64,000 nucleotides of DNA from Rostrohypoxylon terebratum (Eukaryota; Ascomycota; Sordariomycetes; Xylariales; Hypoxylaceae). The position numbers were made by a program, and so were the translations under genes. The stretch spans positions 1 through 64,000 of the forward strand of contig MU385915.1 in the NCBI GenBank assembly GCA_022497145.1. The letters are read 5' to 3'. Within the stretch, counting starts at the first letter, position 1. The number at the start of each line of letters is the position of its first letter. The notes beneath the pieces are model-generated. The model searched no databases. It had not been told where the DNA came from and saw only the letters and a program-made list of their open reading frames with translations. Below, one piece after another: positions 20,843-33,400 of the stretch.

Positions 20843-23800
20843 ATGGCGGACCAGATGGCATTTCTCCTTTTTGGAGACCAGAGTCTCGACACTCATGGTT
20901 TCCTAGCCGACTTTTACAGACGAGGGAGCCCGAGCGTTTTGTCGAAGGAATTCCTCCGCCTAGCCGGCGATGCCCTAAGAGATGAGATAGACCGACTACC
21001 TCGAGAAGAACGACGAAAGATCCCGATATTCAGAACACTACAACAGCTCAATGAACGATACCACACACAACAAATCAAGTTCCCTGGCATCGACAGCGCC
21101 TTATTATGCATAGCACAGCTAGCACACTACATCGAGTATGAACAGTTCGGGGGAAGATATTAACCACAAACCTTTACTAACATGGTGTGATAGCCGCTCC
21201 GAAAAGGAACACGGAGATGTCACCGACAAGCAGAACACAAAACTATCCGGTCTCTGTACCGGTCTTTTCGCAGCAACCGCTATTGCGTCGAGCCCCTCGC
21301 TCTCCGCCCTTCTCCCGATCGCCGTTCAGACCGTCTTGATGGCATTCAGGACAGGATCTCACGTGGCTTCGTTAGCAGAAAGACTTAGCCCATCCACTGA
21401 CAAGTCAGAAAGCTGGACGTATGTCCTCCCCGCCGCACAAGAAGCGGAGGCGAAGTCTCTCTTAGCAGAGTTTCACAAGGAAGAGGTGAGATTGTTTGAA
21501 AATTAACATTTCCATATCGTATCTAATCCTCTGAAAGGGAATTTCACAAGCTGCGCACGCTTATGTGAGCGCCGTTTCCGCGAATAACATCGCGATATCT
21601 GGTCCGCCAGCTACGCTGCGGTCTCTGTTCAGCAAGGATTTGTTTGAATCTAGACCCACGGCTATACCAGTATATGGACCATACCATGCTCCACATTTAC
21701 ATGGTCTCGTAGATATCAAACAGATGCTTCGGCTTGATGACGAGGCTGTCACCATAGCTTTGGCAGGATCAAAACCTGAGAGCGCAGTCATGTCCTGCAC
21801 CACTGGACTACCGTTTCCTCAGACAGATACCAAGTCACTTCTCACGGCTGTGGTACACGAGATCCTTAACGAAGCATTAATATTCCACAAGACTTTGAGC
21901 GGAAACGCCAACGAAGCACGTGGATTTCAAGGTTCTCGTATCTTAGTGATCCCATATGGGCCGACGCAGGCTGCTAGCACTCTAGCCAACGTCTTGCGAA
22001 CACAAACTCAGGCAGAGGTCATCCTGAGACCGGCTCCTCAAGTTTCTCGTGAAACTATCGCGACCTCAATCGGGAATCACGGGTCTTCTGGCAATTGCAA
22101 ACTGGCTATTGTCGGGATGGCGGGCCGCTTTCCTGACTCAGCTAGTCACGAAGCATTGTGGGAGCTTCTTGAGAAGGGTATAGACGCTCACCGTGTGGTC
22201 CCGGCCGATCGATTTCCAGTCGAGACTCACGTCGACCCGACTGGAAAGTCAATCAACACAAGCCACACGCCTTACGGCAACTGGATCGAGAATCCGGGAC
22301 ACTTCGACCCGCGATTCTTCAACATGTCTCCCCGAGAAGCATTTCAAACTGACCCCATGCAGCGGATGGCTTTAACCACCGCTTATGAGGCGCTTGAAAT
22401 GTCCGGATATGTTCCTAACCGCACACCATCTACCAGGTTAGACCGCATCGGAACTTTCTATGGCCAGACATCCGACGACTGGCGAGAGATCAACGCCGCC
22501 CAGGAGGTGGATACTTACTTCATCACTGGAGGTGTGAGAGCCTTTGGTCCGGGTCGAATTAATTACCATTTCGGTTTTAGTGGGCCCAGTCTAAACATCG
22601 ACACGGCTTGTTCGTCTAGCGCTGCTGCCCTGCAAGTCGCTTGCACCGCTCTACGGGCGAAGGAGTGTGACACAGCTATCGTCGGTGGTCTCTCTTGTAT
22701 GACAAATTCAGACATTTTCGCCGGGTTGAGTCGTGGCCAGTTTCTAAGCAAGAACCACAATTGCAACACGTTCGACAATGACGCGGATGGCTACTGTCGT
22801 GCGGACGGCTGCGCTTCGGTCATTGTGAAGCGCCTCGATGATGCGATTGCTGACAAGGACAACATTCTCGCTGTGATCCTTGGAGCTCAGACCAACCATT
22901 CGGCCGATGCCATCTCTATCACACATCCTCATGGCCCGACACAATCCATCTTGTCTTCTTCCATTTTAGACGAAGCTGGCGTAGACCCGCTTGATGTCGA
23001 CTACGTCGAGATGCACGGCACAGGCACCCAGGCCGGCGATGGGACTGAGATGGTTTCTGTCACAGACGTGTTTGCACCCGCTAACCGACACAGACCGGCT
23101 GATAGGCCTCTCTACCTGGGAGCTGTTAAGGCTAACGTAGGCCACGGTGAAGCCGCTTCTGGTGTCACCGCTCTCATCAAAGTTTTGATGATGCTCAAGA
23201 AAAATGCCATCCCACCACACATTGGCATTAAAAAGGAGATCAACAAGACATTCCCCCCAGACCTGAGCCAACGCGGTGTCAACATCGCGTTCCACAAGAC
23301 GCCATTCACCAGGAAAGATGGGAAGCCACGACGAGTCTTCGTTAACAACTTCAGTGCAGCTGGTGGTAATACTGGTCTTCTACTTGAAGATGGCCCTCGC
23401 TATAAGACGGCTACTGTAGACCCTCGCACCCATCATGTCATTACTGTCACTGCCAAATCGAAGGCTGCCATGATCCGAAATGCCGAAAACCTCGTCAAGT
23501 GGATGGAGGAAAACCCCTCTACTTCCGTATCTCACGTTGCGTACACTACAACCGCTCGCAAGATCCAACATTACTGGCGTATGAATGTGACTGCTACTAG
23601 CCTCATTGAAGCTCAAGAAGCAATCAAGGAGCGCTTAAAGTCCAACTTTGTTCCTGTTTCTCCTGAACAACCTAAGGTTGCATTCCTCTTCACGGGCCAA
23701 GGATCTCATTACGCTGGTCTCGGTAGGGACCTTTATGCCCACTATTCCATCTTCCGCCAAGCCATCAATGAATACGATCAGCTTGCTCGTATCCACGGTT

Positions 23801-26800
23801 TCCCGTCCTTCCTCCCTCTCATCGAAGGCACCGAGCCCGACGTACAGAAGCTTTCTCCTGTGATTGTCCAATTGGGCCTAGCTTCCTTCGAGATGGCCCT
23901 GGCTAAGCTTTGGATGTCCTGGGGAATTCAGCCCAGTGCCGTTCTTGGTCACAGCTTGGGCGAGTACGCTGCCCTTCACGTCGCTGGTGTACTGTCTGCT
24001 AGCGACACGTTATACCTTGTCGGTGCTCGCGCTCAGTTCCTTGTTGAGAAATGCACTGCTGGGACTCATGCGATGTTGGCCGTTCAAGGCTCTGTTGAGA
24101 CCGTTACAGAGGCACTTGGCGACCGTGCAGCAACAACAAACATCGCTTGCATTAATGGACCACGTGAGACCGTACTTAGTGGCAGCTCTACGGAAATTGC
24201 TGAAATTGCCGAGCAACTTGGCAATGCTGGCTTCAAGTGCACTCAACTCAAGGTGCCTTTTGCTTTCCATTCTGCTCAGGTCGAGCCAATCCTTGATGAG
24301 TTTGAAAAGCTAGCCCGCTCAGTCCGCTTCCAAGAACCCAAAGTCCCAGTCATTTCTCCCCTTCACGGCAAACTCCTTGACGGTGAGCCGATCAACCCTA
24401 CTTATCTACGCAACCACGCTCGCGACGCTGTTAACTTCCTTGGTGGTCTTGTGTCTGCTCAGCAATCAGGCGTTATCAATGAGAAGACCGCCTGGCTTGA
24501 GGTTGGCCCACACCCAGTGTGTGCCAACATGGTTAAAGCAGCCTTTGGAGCTACCACTATCGCTACTCCATCCCTCCGCCGCAACGAGCCTACCTACAAG
24601 ACTCTCAGTGCCACCCTATGCACGCTTCACTCCGCTGGGTTGAACCTCGACTGGAATGAGTTCCACCGAGACTTTGACGCGTCAGTACGTCTACTCGATC
24701 TACCCACTTACTCGTTTGACTTGAAGAACTACTGGCTACAATACACTGGCGATTGGTCTCTCACTAAGAACCGTGGTGCTTTGGCCGCACCTACGAAGAC
24801 AATCGAGGCAGCCCGGCCGAAACTGTCTACCACTAGTGTCCAGAAAGTTACGAAGGAGGAAGTCAAGGGTGACATTGTTATTCTCGAGACAGAATCAGAT
24901 CTAGCCGAGGAGAAGCTGAGAAAGATTTGTGAAGGCCATAGGTGCAATGGTGTCATGTTGACCCCATCAACTCTCTACGCCGACATGGCTGAGACCATCT
25001 CCGAGTATGCTTACCAACTTGTTCGCCCTGATGTCAAGGATATTGGCATGAATGTCGCTCATATGGAAGTCACCAAAACTCTGCTTTTCGACGCCAAGGC
25101 ATCAAGTCAGGTACTTCGCATGCATGTAAAGGCCAACGTTGCTGAGAACGTCGCTGAAATCATCTTCACCTCTGGCGAAGGTGCTAGGCAGGCTGAACAT
25201 GCTAGATGCAAGGTCTACTACGGCAACAAGCAGGAATGGCTAGACGAGTTTGAACGTGTTACCTACTTGATCAAAGGTCGTGTTGATGCCCTCAAAGCTG
25301 CCGAAGAGCGCGGTGAGGCTTCTAAGGTCAGCCGAGGCATTGCTTACAAACTCTTCACTGCCCTCGTCGATTATTCCCCACAATACCAAGGTATGGAGTC
25401 TGTTATTCTGAACAGCGAGACCTGCGAGGCAACTGCCAAGGTTGTCTTCCAAACTTCACCAGCCGATGGCACGTTCCGTACCCCACCATACTGGATTGAT
25501 TCAGTCTGCCACATCTCCGGCTTCATCGTCAATGGAACCGATGCTATTGATTCTCGTGAGCAGGTCTTCATCTCCCATGGTTGGGGTGGTATCAGATTTG
25601 CCGAACGACTTGACGCATCGAAGACGTACCAGACTTACATCCGCATGCAGCCCGTCAAGGGTACTAAGATGATGGCTGGCGATGCGTACATCTTTGACGG
25701 AGACAGACTTATTGGTATCGGTGGTGACATCCGCTTCCAGTCCATCCCCCGCAAGATTCTCAATGCCGTCCTACCCAACCCGAACGCCGTTGCCACTCGG
25801 GTTGCTCCAGCTGCTAAGCCTGTCGCTGCTAAGGCTCCTGTCAAGGCGCCCGCGAAGGAAAAGAAGCAGGTAACCAGCTCTAACCTTCCCGCTGTCAACA
25901 AGAAACTAGCCAGTACCTCAGTGGTTTCTCAAGTTATGGACGTCGTCTCAAAGGAGACCGGAGTCAGCCATGACGAATTGGCGGATAACATTGCTTTTGC
26001 TGATCTCGGTGTTGATTCTCTCATGGGTCTCACTATCAGCGGCCGCCTCCGTGAAGAGCTCGAACTGAACGTAGACTCCCATGCCTTCAACGACCACGCT
26101 ACCATTGGCGCCTTCAAGAAGTTCCTCGCTCAGTTCGAGACTGCGGCACCCGCCTCCGCTCTAGAGTCTAGTGGTTCTAGTGGCACATCTGACAGTGACG
26201 ATGACATCGAGTCGGACTCTGAAGTCACCACCCCTGGCGAAAGTGACAAGGGTTCAGTGAAGGAAGATTCTGCCACAGCTGACTCTGGAAGCAACAGCGA
26301 ACTCCAACAGATTGTTCGTGAAACCATCTGCTCTGAGATGGGTGTCGATGTTGAAGAAGTCATCGCTGCTCCTGACTTAGCTGCATTGGGCATGGATTCA
26401 CTCATGAGCTTGTCTATCCTTGGTATCCTTCGTGAGAAGACTGGCCTTAACATCCCCGGGGATCTCCTAGGACACAACCCATCCTTGAAGGATATTGAGC
26501 GATTGCTTGGTATCGAGGACAAGCCCAAGCGTGCTGCAGCCGCACCTAAGCCCGCCGCCCCAAAGGCAGTCAAGGTCAAGTCTCAGTCCAAGACAATCAC
26601 CAAGACCCAAACCGTGACTGTCACCAAATCATCTGTGCCTGATCCCTACCCTCACCGAAAGGCAACATCTGTCCTTCTCCAAGGCAACCTCCGCACTGCT
26701 ACTAGGCAGCTCTTCATCATTCCCGACGGCAGTGGTAGCGCTACGTCTTATACCGAAATTTCGGAGCTTGGCTCAGATATCGCCGTCTGGGGCATGTTCT

Positions 26801-27444
26801 CGCCTTTCATGAAGACCCCTGAGGAGTACAAGTGCGGCGTGTACGGGATGGCGACTAAGTTTATTGATGAAATGAAGCGCCGTCAACCAGAAGGTCCCTA
26901 TGCTGTCGCCGGTTGGTCAGCGGGAGGAGTGATCGCGTATGAAATCGTGAACCAACTCACCAAGGCTGATGAAGAAGTTTCTCACCTTATCCTCATTGAC
27001 TCACCTTGCCCCATTACCATTGAACCTCTGCCAGCTGGTCTCCACGCTTGGTTCGCGTCAATCGGTCTACTTGGAGAGGGAGACAGCCCCCAGGAGAAGA
27101 AGATTCCGTCTTGGCTTCTCCCTCACTTCGCGGCATCCGTTACGGCTTTGTCCAACTATACTGCCGAGCCAATTGCCAAAGAAAAGTGCCCCAAAGTCAC
27201 GGTTATCTGGTGTGAGGATGGTGTCTGCAAACTTCCCACTGACCCCCGGCCTGACCCTTACCCCACTGGCCATGCTCTCTTCCTTCTTGACAACCGCACT
27301 GACTTCGGTCCTAACCGCTGGGACGAGTACGTCGACATTAAGAAGAGCACTTTCTACCATATGCCTGGTAACCACTTCTCGATGATGCACGGCGACCTTG
27401 CCAAGCAGCTAGGTGCCTTCATGAAGGAAGGCATCCACGCCTAA
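20843..27444 (+). CDS. Non-reducing polyketide synthase for DHN melanin (naphthol synthase)
   Basis: Builds the aromatic precursor (1,3,6,8-tetrahydroxynaphthalene, directly or via a longer chain) from malonyl units in the cytosol or small vesicles. Exons 20843-21135, 21194-21485 and 21538-27444 give 2163 residues, the usual PKS1 length. Domains: SAT (about 1-250, GLCTG with Cys119); KS (about 375-800, DTACSSS Cys553, His688, His731); AT (about 900-1200, GHSLGEY Ser1001); PT (about 1300-1610, HRCNGVMLTP His1329 and Asp1516); ACP1 (VDSL, Ser1689); ACP2 (MDSL, Ser1816); TE (GWSAGG Ser1989, Asp2016, GNHF His2141). Every catalytic residue is present, so it should be active. The two introns (58 and 52 bp) both lie in the SAT region, and the second ends in AAG. 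The frame open from 21565 has no ATG there and is only exon 3. The order and the neighbouring reductase and Cmr1-type gene fit melanin rather than another naphthopyrone pathway. Confidence 0.95.
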
Positions 27445-30400
27445 GGCACTCGTTCCATGAATCTCATTCGCTTCATCTCCTTCTCACCCATTCTCTTGTA
27501 TATAATATCATTCAAGCCCACGCTCCTTCTGATAGCACGGCTGATGACGATCTCGGGTTATAATATTGATGGATTCTTGAGCGGCCTCTTATAGGCCGTT
27601 GGCGTTGGAACTTGGAAGACTGGGAAATATAGACGTATCGCAGCTGATTGATACATATAATAGGGTTTACCTTTATGTACTCAACATTCCTCTCGTTAGA
27701 CGAGGAGCTAAATACACACAAATATAAGCTTATTTATGCCTAGGCCATTCTCCCTCATAACGTAGCCGCTTAACACTTGTAATTCTCTTACAAACACCTC
27801 ACGGCAACAGTCTCAACGTGACACTCTCACCGCATTGGCACTGTTCGACGTGGATAATGGCGTCGCTCGAGTTATTCAGACACGACTACAGTTGTGCTTG
27901 AGGGTACGGCGTTCGATTGTTGCTCCAGCGTGATATGATATTCCTCCGAGCTTCGAAGATTTCTACGTGTTCTAGGTGTATATCATTAGTCGTAAGTACT
28001 AGGTCGGTAGGAAGCTATTTGTTAGGTAGTAGGTATCTATACCGTATTTTTTGACATGCGCAGGTGAATTCGTCTATACAACTCGTAAAGTGCATTCAAT
28101 CAGAGGCTTTGTAGTATGAATATTCATCTGCTTGCATGCCTAGGTACGTAAATGAGTAGGAACTATGGGGGTCTCCTCCGGTCTGCAACATCAATCAAAT
28201 TGAACATTGTTGGGGGCTACACCCACGACGTTCCTTACCTAGGTAGGTTGCCATCCATTCGTACTCGCATCTCCAGCAGCTACTTAATCTCGCGATCTTT
28301 GTAAGAGAGTCCAATACTGCAACCCTCAGACTGCCATTCTTTCTCTTGGCTCTCCCACAGGACGAACGACCAGCAAACCCGGTAACGCCACTATCTCCGG
28401 TTGCCCCATCGCTGTTACCACCCTCTCTGTCCACGATCGATTCGTAAAATGTCGATCACGGAAAAAAAAGCCAGCCTCAAACATCGATTTCCAAGGTTTT
28501 TGCGAAGGCGTAAATAGATGAAGGGTCGAATGTTTCGCTCCTCGTGTTTCTTACCTATCTACATATCTCCTTCCTTGCTTTAGCCACGGCGAAGTTAAAC
28601 GAGTGGCGCTCTCTCCCCATGACAGAACAAGAAAGCCTGCATCGTTGCAGGTATATTTTTTCTTCTTCCATGGACCGCCATCCATGACACAGGAGGGGGA
28701 CAGCCGTCCCACGACATGAAGTACGCTTAGCTTGTCGGAAGGCCGCATGGAGCGAAACCAAGCGAGGCAATGGGGAGAGGGACGCACCGCAGCTCGACCC
28801 CATGGCTTGATCCGTCGGGTTCCCTTGACGCAGAGCGAGGTGGTAGGCGTGCGACCCGAGGCATAGTGCTACGATCGAAGAGGCAGGGAATAGGATCAGA
28901 GAGCAGAGCGATTTAGTGTTGCGAATGGGAATTTTCTATACTTTTTCTCTTTCTGCATTAGGAATCGACTTTACACAGGTACAAAATCGGCATCCTCTCT
29001 TAATGTTTTTTTCTAGATCCTCCTAACTACCTAGGTAGTTTACCTGCTGGCCTATGCTCCTCGTTCGAACCCACGTCTTTCGATCTTGAATGGAAGAGGA
29101 TCATGAAACAATAACTCCTCCACCCACGACAAGTTATCTGCACTCCAAGATAATAGAATAAGCCGAAATAACTGCTTCGCGATCCCGCTACCTGACCCTC
29201 CCGCCCACCATGCTGCCTGGCTCAGTGCAGTATCTGGCACACGTAGCTATGTTCGCGTCGGCGCCGTTCCGCCGCAATTACATAAACCCACCTTAGAGCT
29301 ATCAAAACTCGACTCGCCTCTTGCTTCTCTCGTGTTTTTTTGAGACCGGTATAAAAAGCCCGCCTTCTCTTTCCTCCAATCCGAGCACCGCGACCCTAGC
29401 CCCCCTCCCCCTAAAAAGGATGACTGGCGTCGCACCGCAGCGGGCGGCATTGCGCGCGGAGGAGAAACACCACGTTTCGATGCGACCCTCCCCAAATCCC
29501 TTCCCTCCCTCCCTTACGTATGTGGGCATGCACGACATTGCCAATTATTCGTTCATGAATCATAGCAGCTAACTTTCCCACGGCTCGACCGCACGGGACG
29601 ATGGCGAGCCGTCAGCCACATGCCCCAAAGTTCCACTGTCTTCTTGTTTTTATTTTCTATCTCGGCTCGCTTACCCGGCAGGTACTGTAGGTACGTAAGT
29701 CGGTAGGTAGGTACGTAAATATCTGGCTATGCCAAAGGTCTAGGAAAAAAAGGGAGGGGGTGGGTAAGAAAGCTTCATGTGTCACAGCATCAAATAGGAT
29801 AGGTTCTTGGGCTAATGATATACGCGAATCAGTACCTCCGAGGCGACAAGCGGCAGAGAATAGCAGCCACATATGATGAGCTATTCTATGGCGTTGCGTA
29901 GGTGCGTCAAAAGCGCAGATAGGTAGGTACCTAGTGAAGGTAGTGAGGGTAGTTAGCTAGAAGGATGCTCCCTGCGATGTCTTAGAGTCGATTCGGGTTA
30001 GAATCCCATCTTTCTTTCTTTTTTCCCTTTCCGCGCGTGAAGTTTCATGGAGCATCTACCATGTCTATTGGGTGATTCTCCCTCAGCTAGCCAGTGAAAC
30101 CGGAACCCTGTGACCGTGTCTCTGTTATATCGGATTTATTGACGTCAAATATCTCGAAATAGGAAAGGCAAACTTGCTGGTCGCAGGTTGGATTTCCTGT
30201 TTCGCGAGCACAGTGGTCCCCTTATTCAATGGTAGTATTGTAATGATGTCTATACTTCTTTTTTAAAGAAAAGTATACTGCGAAATAGGACCGAAATTAG
30301 GAAGAGAGGATAAAAAGCAAAAGTCCTGTCATGAGCGATCGTTGAGCCTCCCCCGCGCACCCTTCTTCTGACGGGTCTTTGCATCGGTTACATACGAGCC

Positions 30401-33400
30401 ATGTACAGAACGTTTCCACGCTGCGAACTCCCGCTGCTAGTCACCTCGACAGCTCGATAACCCAGCCAATGTACTGAAACCTATAGTATAAGTCATTAAT
30501 CATAGTATTTTAAACCAAAATCGGCCCACGGAATGAGGCAAAGAGACAGAATCAAAACAGCGAAAAGCTGCGGGTCAGAAGCATATCGGGTTCTAATCTC
30601 AAGGCTTACCATGCAACAACATGGTCGATAGAACGGACGCCATTGGTTTAACAGCTTCACGGGGTCTGGTTGTGCTTCTCTGTGATGCTGTCGTGAATTA
30701 ATTGCATATCTTAGTTGAACCGACACGGAGTTTCACGAAATCTCGTGCCGCCGCGAACGGTGAATAGGACGGGGCGGCTTACAGGTTCGTCCGAGCTCGA
30801 GATGCGGCGTAACCAAAGATGCTTGGGGCACAACACCACTAAAGTCTCCATCACCCATATCCCGAGTACGCCCGACGAAGCATCAAGGAGGGGTGGTTTC
30901 CCCAATCTACCATCTCAGCAAACCACATGAAACTGGGATTTCCTAGGAACTCTTGTGTCGAAACGAACTTACTGGGTAACCCGGATGTTTTTTAGGTAAC
31001 CCAGGGGTATGGAAAATTCCGAGATAACTCTCCGCCTTTTAACACAACCATTCTTTAAATACCGAACCCCAAGTTTGCTCTGCCGTCCATATCCGTCAAA
31101 ACACGGTAAGCCGTCCCTCGGCCGGGTAGGTTAGCCGGGCGCATAGATATTTACGCTTTAGGGAAATTCGGAGCCGACATGTACCTAAGAATCTTGGATT
31201 GGCTCACTGGCTTTGAGACTCGTCTAGATATATACAGTCACCTAGGTATATATATGTGTGTATAAAGCGTGGAATTCCCGGTTGCCGCCGAAGAGCATAA
31301 AACAGGTATGGAGTAAGATGGGTTGGAGAACGTTATACCTCGCGTGGAAGGACAAACTAATACGGATGTTTCTAAACCCAACTTGGGATAAACATGGTCT
31401 GGACTAGGAATATAGATGGTAGAACGAAAGGCTGGTTAAAGATTAGCTTCGAGATCTATGAGTTTAAAATCAAGGATAAACCTTAGCTTATACCTATTAA
31501 CGAAGATGAGGTCTCGTAGGTGTGGTTGTTTTGCATTAGGATTTTAGTCCGCCTAGGTAACGGTTTCAGCATCTACTACTCAGTAGCTTTGTGTTTAAAA
31601 CTGTAGCGTGTCATACGATCGAATAGAGATACAGAATGTTGAAAATACCATCTTCAAGCATTATGCTGTCACAGCATACACAACAGATATGCTCATCCGA
31701 ACCCATCACGGGTGGTGCGCCTTCGAAACGCTAGATGCCCAGGTAGGCATGGATACTCGTTGTGATTTTTATCATTGGCCTTGAAATTTGTGCGAGAAAT
31801 GGCGTCAATGGCGTCAAGGTCTACCATGCTATATTAATTTTGTTAGACGTTGCAGGGTTCGATCTGTATACAATGATGGATGAGCGGTGGCGATCCCAAC
31901 CATCCGGTAATTCAATTCCTTTCATATGCATTTCACGCGGAAATAATATGTGAGCGATTCCAGTCCATTACAACTGGTAGTATATCGAATATAAAGATTT
32001 GCGTATTGTCTCGTTGTCGTAGATTCGACGACGCAAGGGCCACATTGAGAGGAAGTGAAACTTACATACATACGCTACCGGTAGTTGCGGTAAGCTGTCC
32101 ACAGTAGTAGCAAATCAGCATCCCAACTTGTTACTCGGGACTACTGTCACACTTTCACGCCTGCAGACTCTTGTTGACTACAACGTCTGCTCCTCAAACC
32201 GCACAAAACCGAAAAGGGCCAAAAACCCATGCACGTGGAACCCACGATGCACTAAAATCGTGGATACGGGGTCCAGGGAATTAAGCCGCTAGTCCGCTTT
32301 TGGTTTCTCTCTATTACTTCTTCCCGACCTCAGCCGTATGTTTCTCGTACCACTCGCAGAAAGCTTCAGAACTACTGTAAGCATCATGAGTCGTCTAGGC
32401 ATATATGAGGCTGTCTGAGTCTCTCCAGCTGTGGCGGTATTACCAGGTGACTCAGATCTGGCTACTGCGTTGCTGGTCTTGTAGTCGACCTAGGTTGGTG
32501 ATATCTAGGATCCAGAATCCCTTTCCATGAGAGGAGTTATCTTATTATCTTCCATGCCATATGTATGCTCTTTAGCCTAAAAAAAACAGGATACAGCCTC
32601 GAGAGTCCTGGTCTATGCCGATTTATACCTTAGCTACGTGCCAAGTAGCCAAGATCTTGGATGAAGTATAAAGAGAGGGTGACAAAACCGGATGCCTGAT
32701 GCATCTTGCAAGCACACGTCGCGGGTTCCAAGAGTAATCTCGCGATTTATGTATACCAACTCCATAAACTTTGTGCTAACGAAATTAGTAATTTAAGCCA
32801 AAGAAAGCGAACGGGGGGCGGGACGTGTCGTCAGAGGGACAGAGCGAGTTATTTTGCTATCGTTCCTGGCCATGCCTTATCGGTGAAGGCTATGGACTGC
32901 GTTATGATGCAGCCGGAGAGCAATGGCTTCGGCGAACCACTCTAGTTTCCCAAGCTGTGAACTGAGGGGCTGCGTACAATGGGTGTTATTGGACAGGAAC
33001 TGGCTGAAGAGCAGCCACAAGTAGCCAAATGTGTCTGCTTTCCAGGGTATGCTTGATCGAGATGCAAGAAATCTAAAAAGGTCTTTTGAGCGCTCGATTA
33101 CCATATATCTTGATTAAATCCCGGTTACGCTACCCCATATTAACTTCGCGTCTGGCGGGTTGAGTTCAAGCCACTAGGAGCTTTAATCTTAAGCGAATTC
33201 GGCTTTATGGGCGAAGAAACTAAATGGATCAAGACGCCTTAGATGAACATAACCCCAATGAACAATCAAAGGGTCTTCTTAAAACCAATAGGTAATCGCG
33301 GGTTTGGAACCTGGCATAACGCGATTACGTCGTAGCGTGTATATACCGCGTCATAGAGCCGGATAGGCCACCCGCGGATAAGATCCTTCCAACATCCCTT

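Noticed and set aside
21565..27444. Polyketide synthase starting at 21565
   Set aside because: The codon there is GTG within TAT-GTG-AGC. The real protein begins at 20843 and reaches this frame through two short introns, restoring the SAT domain.
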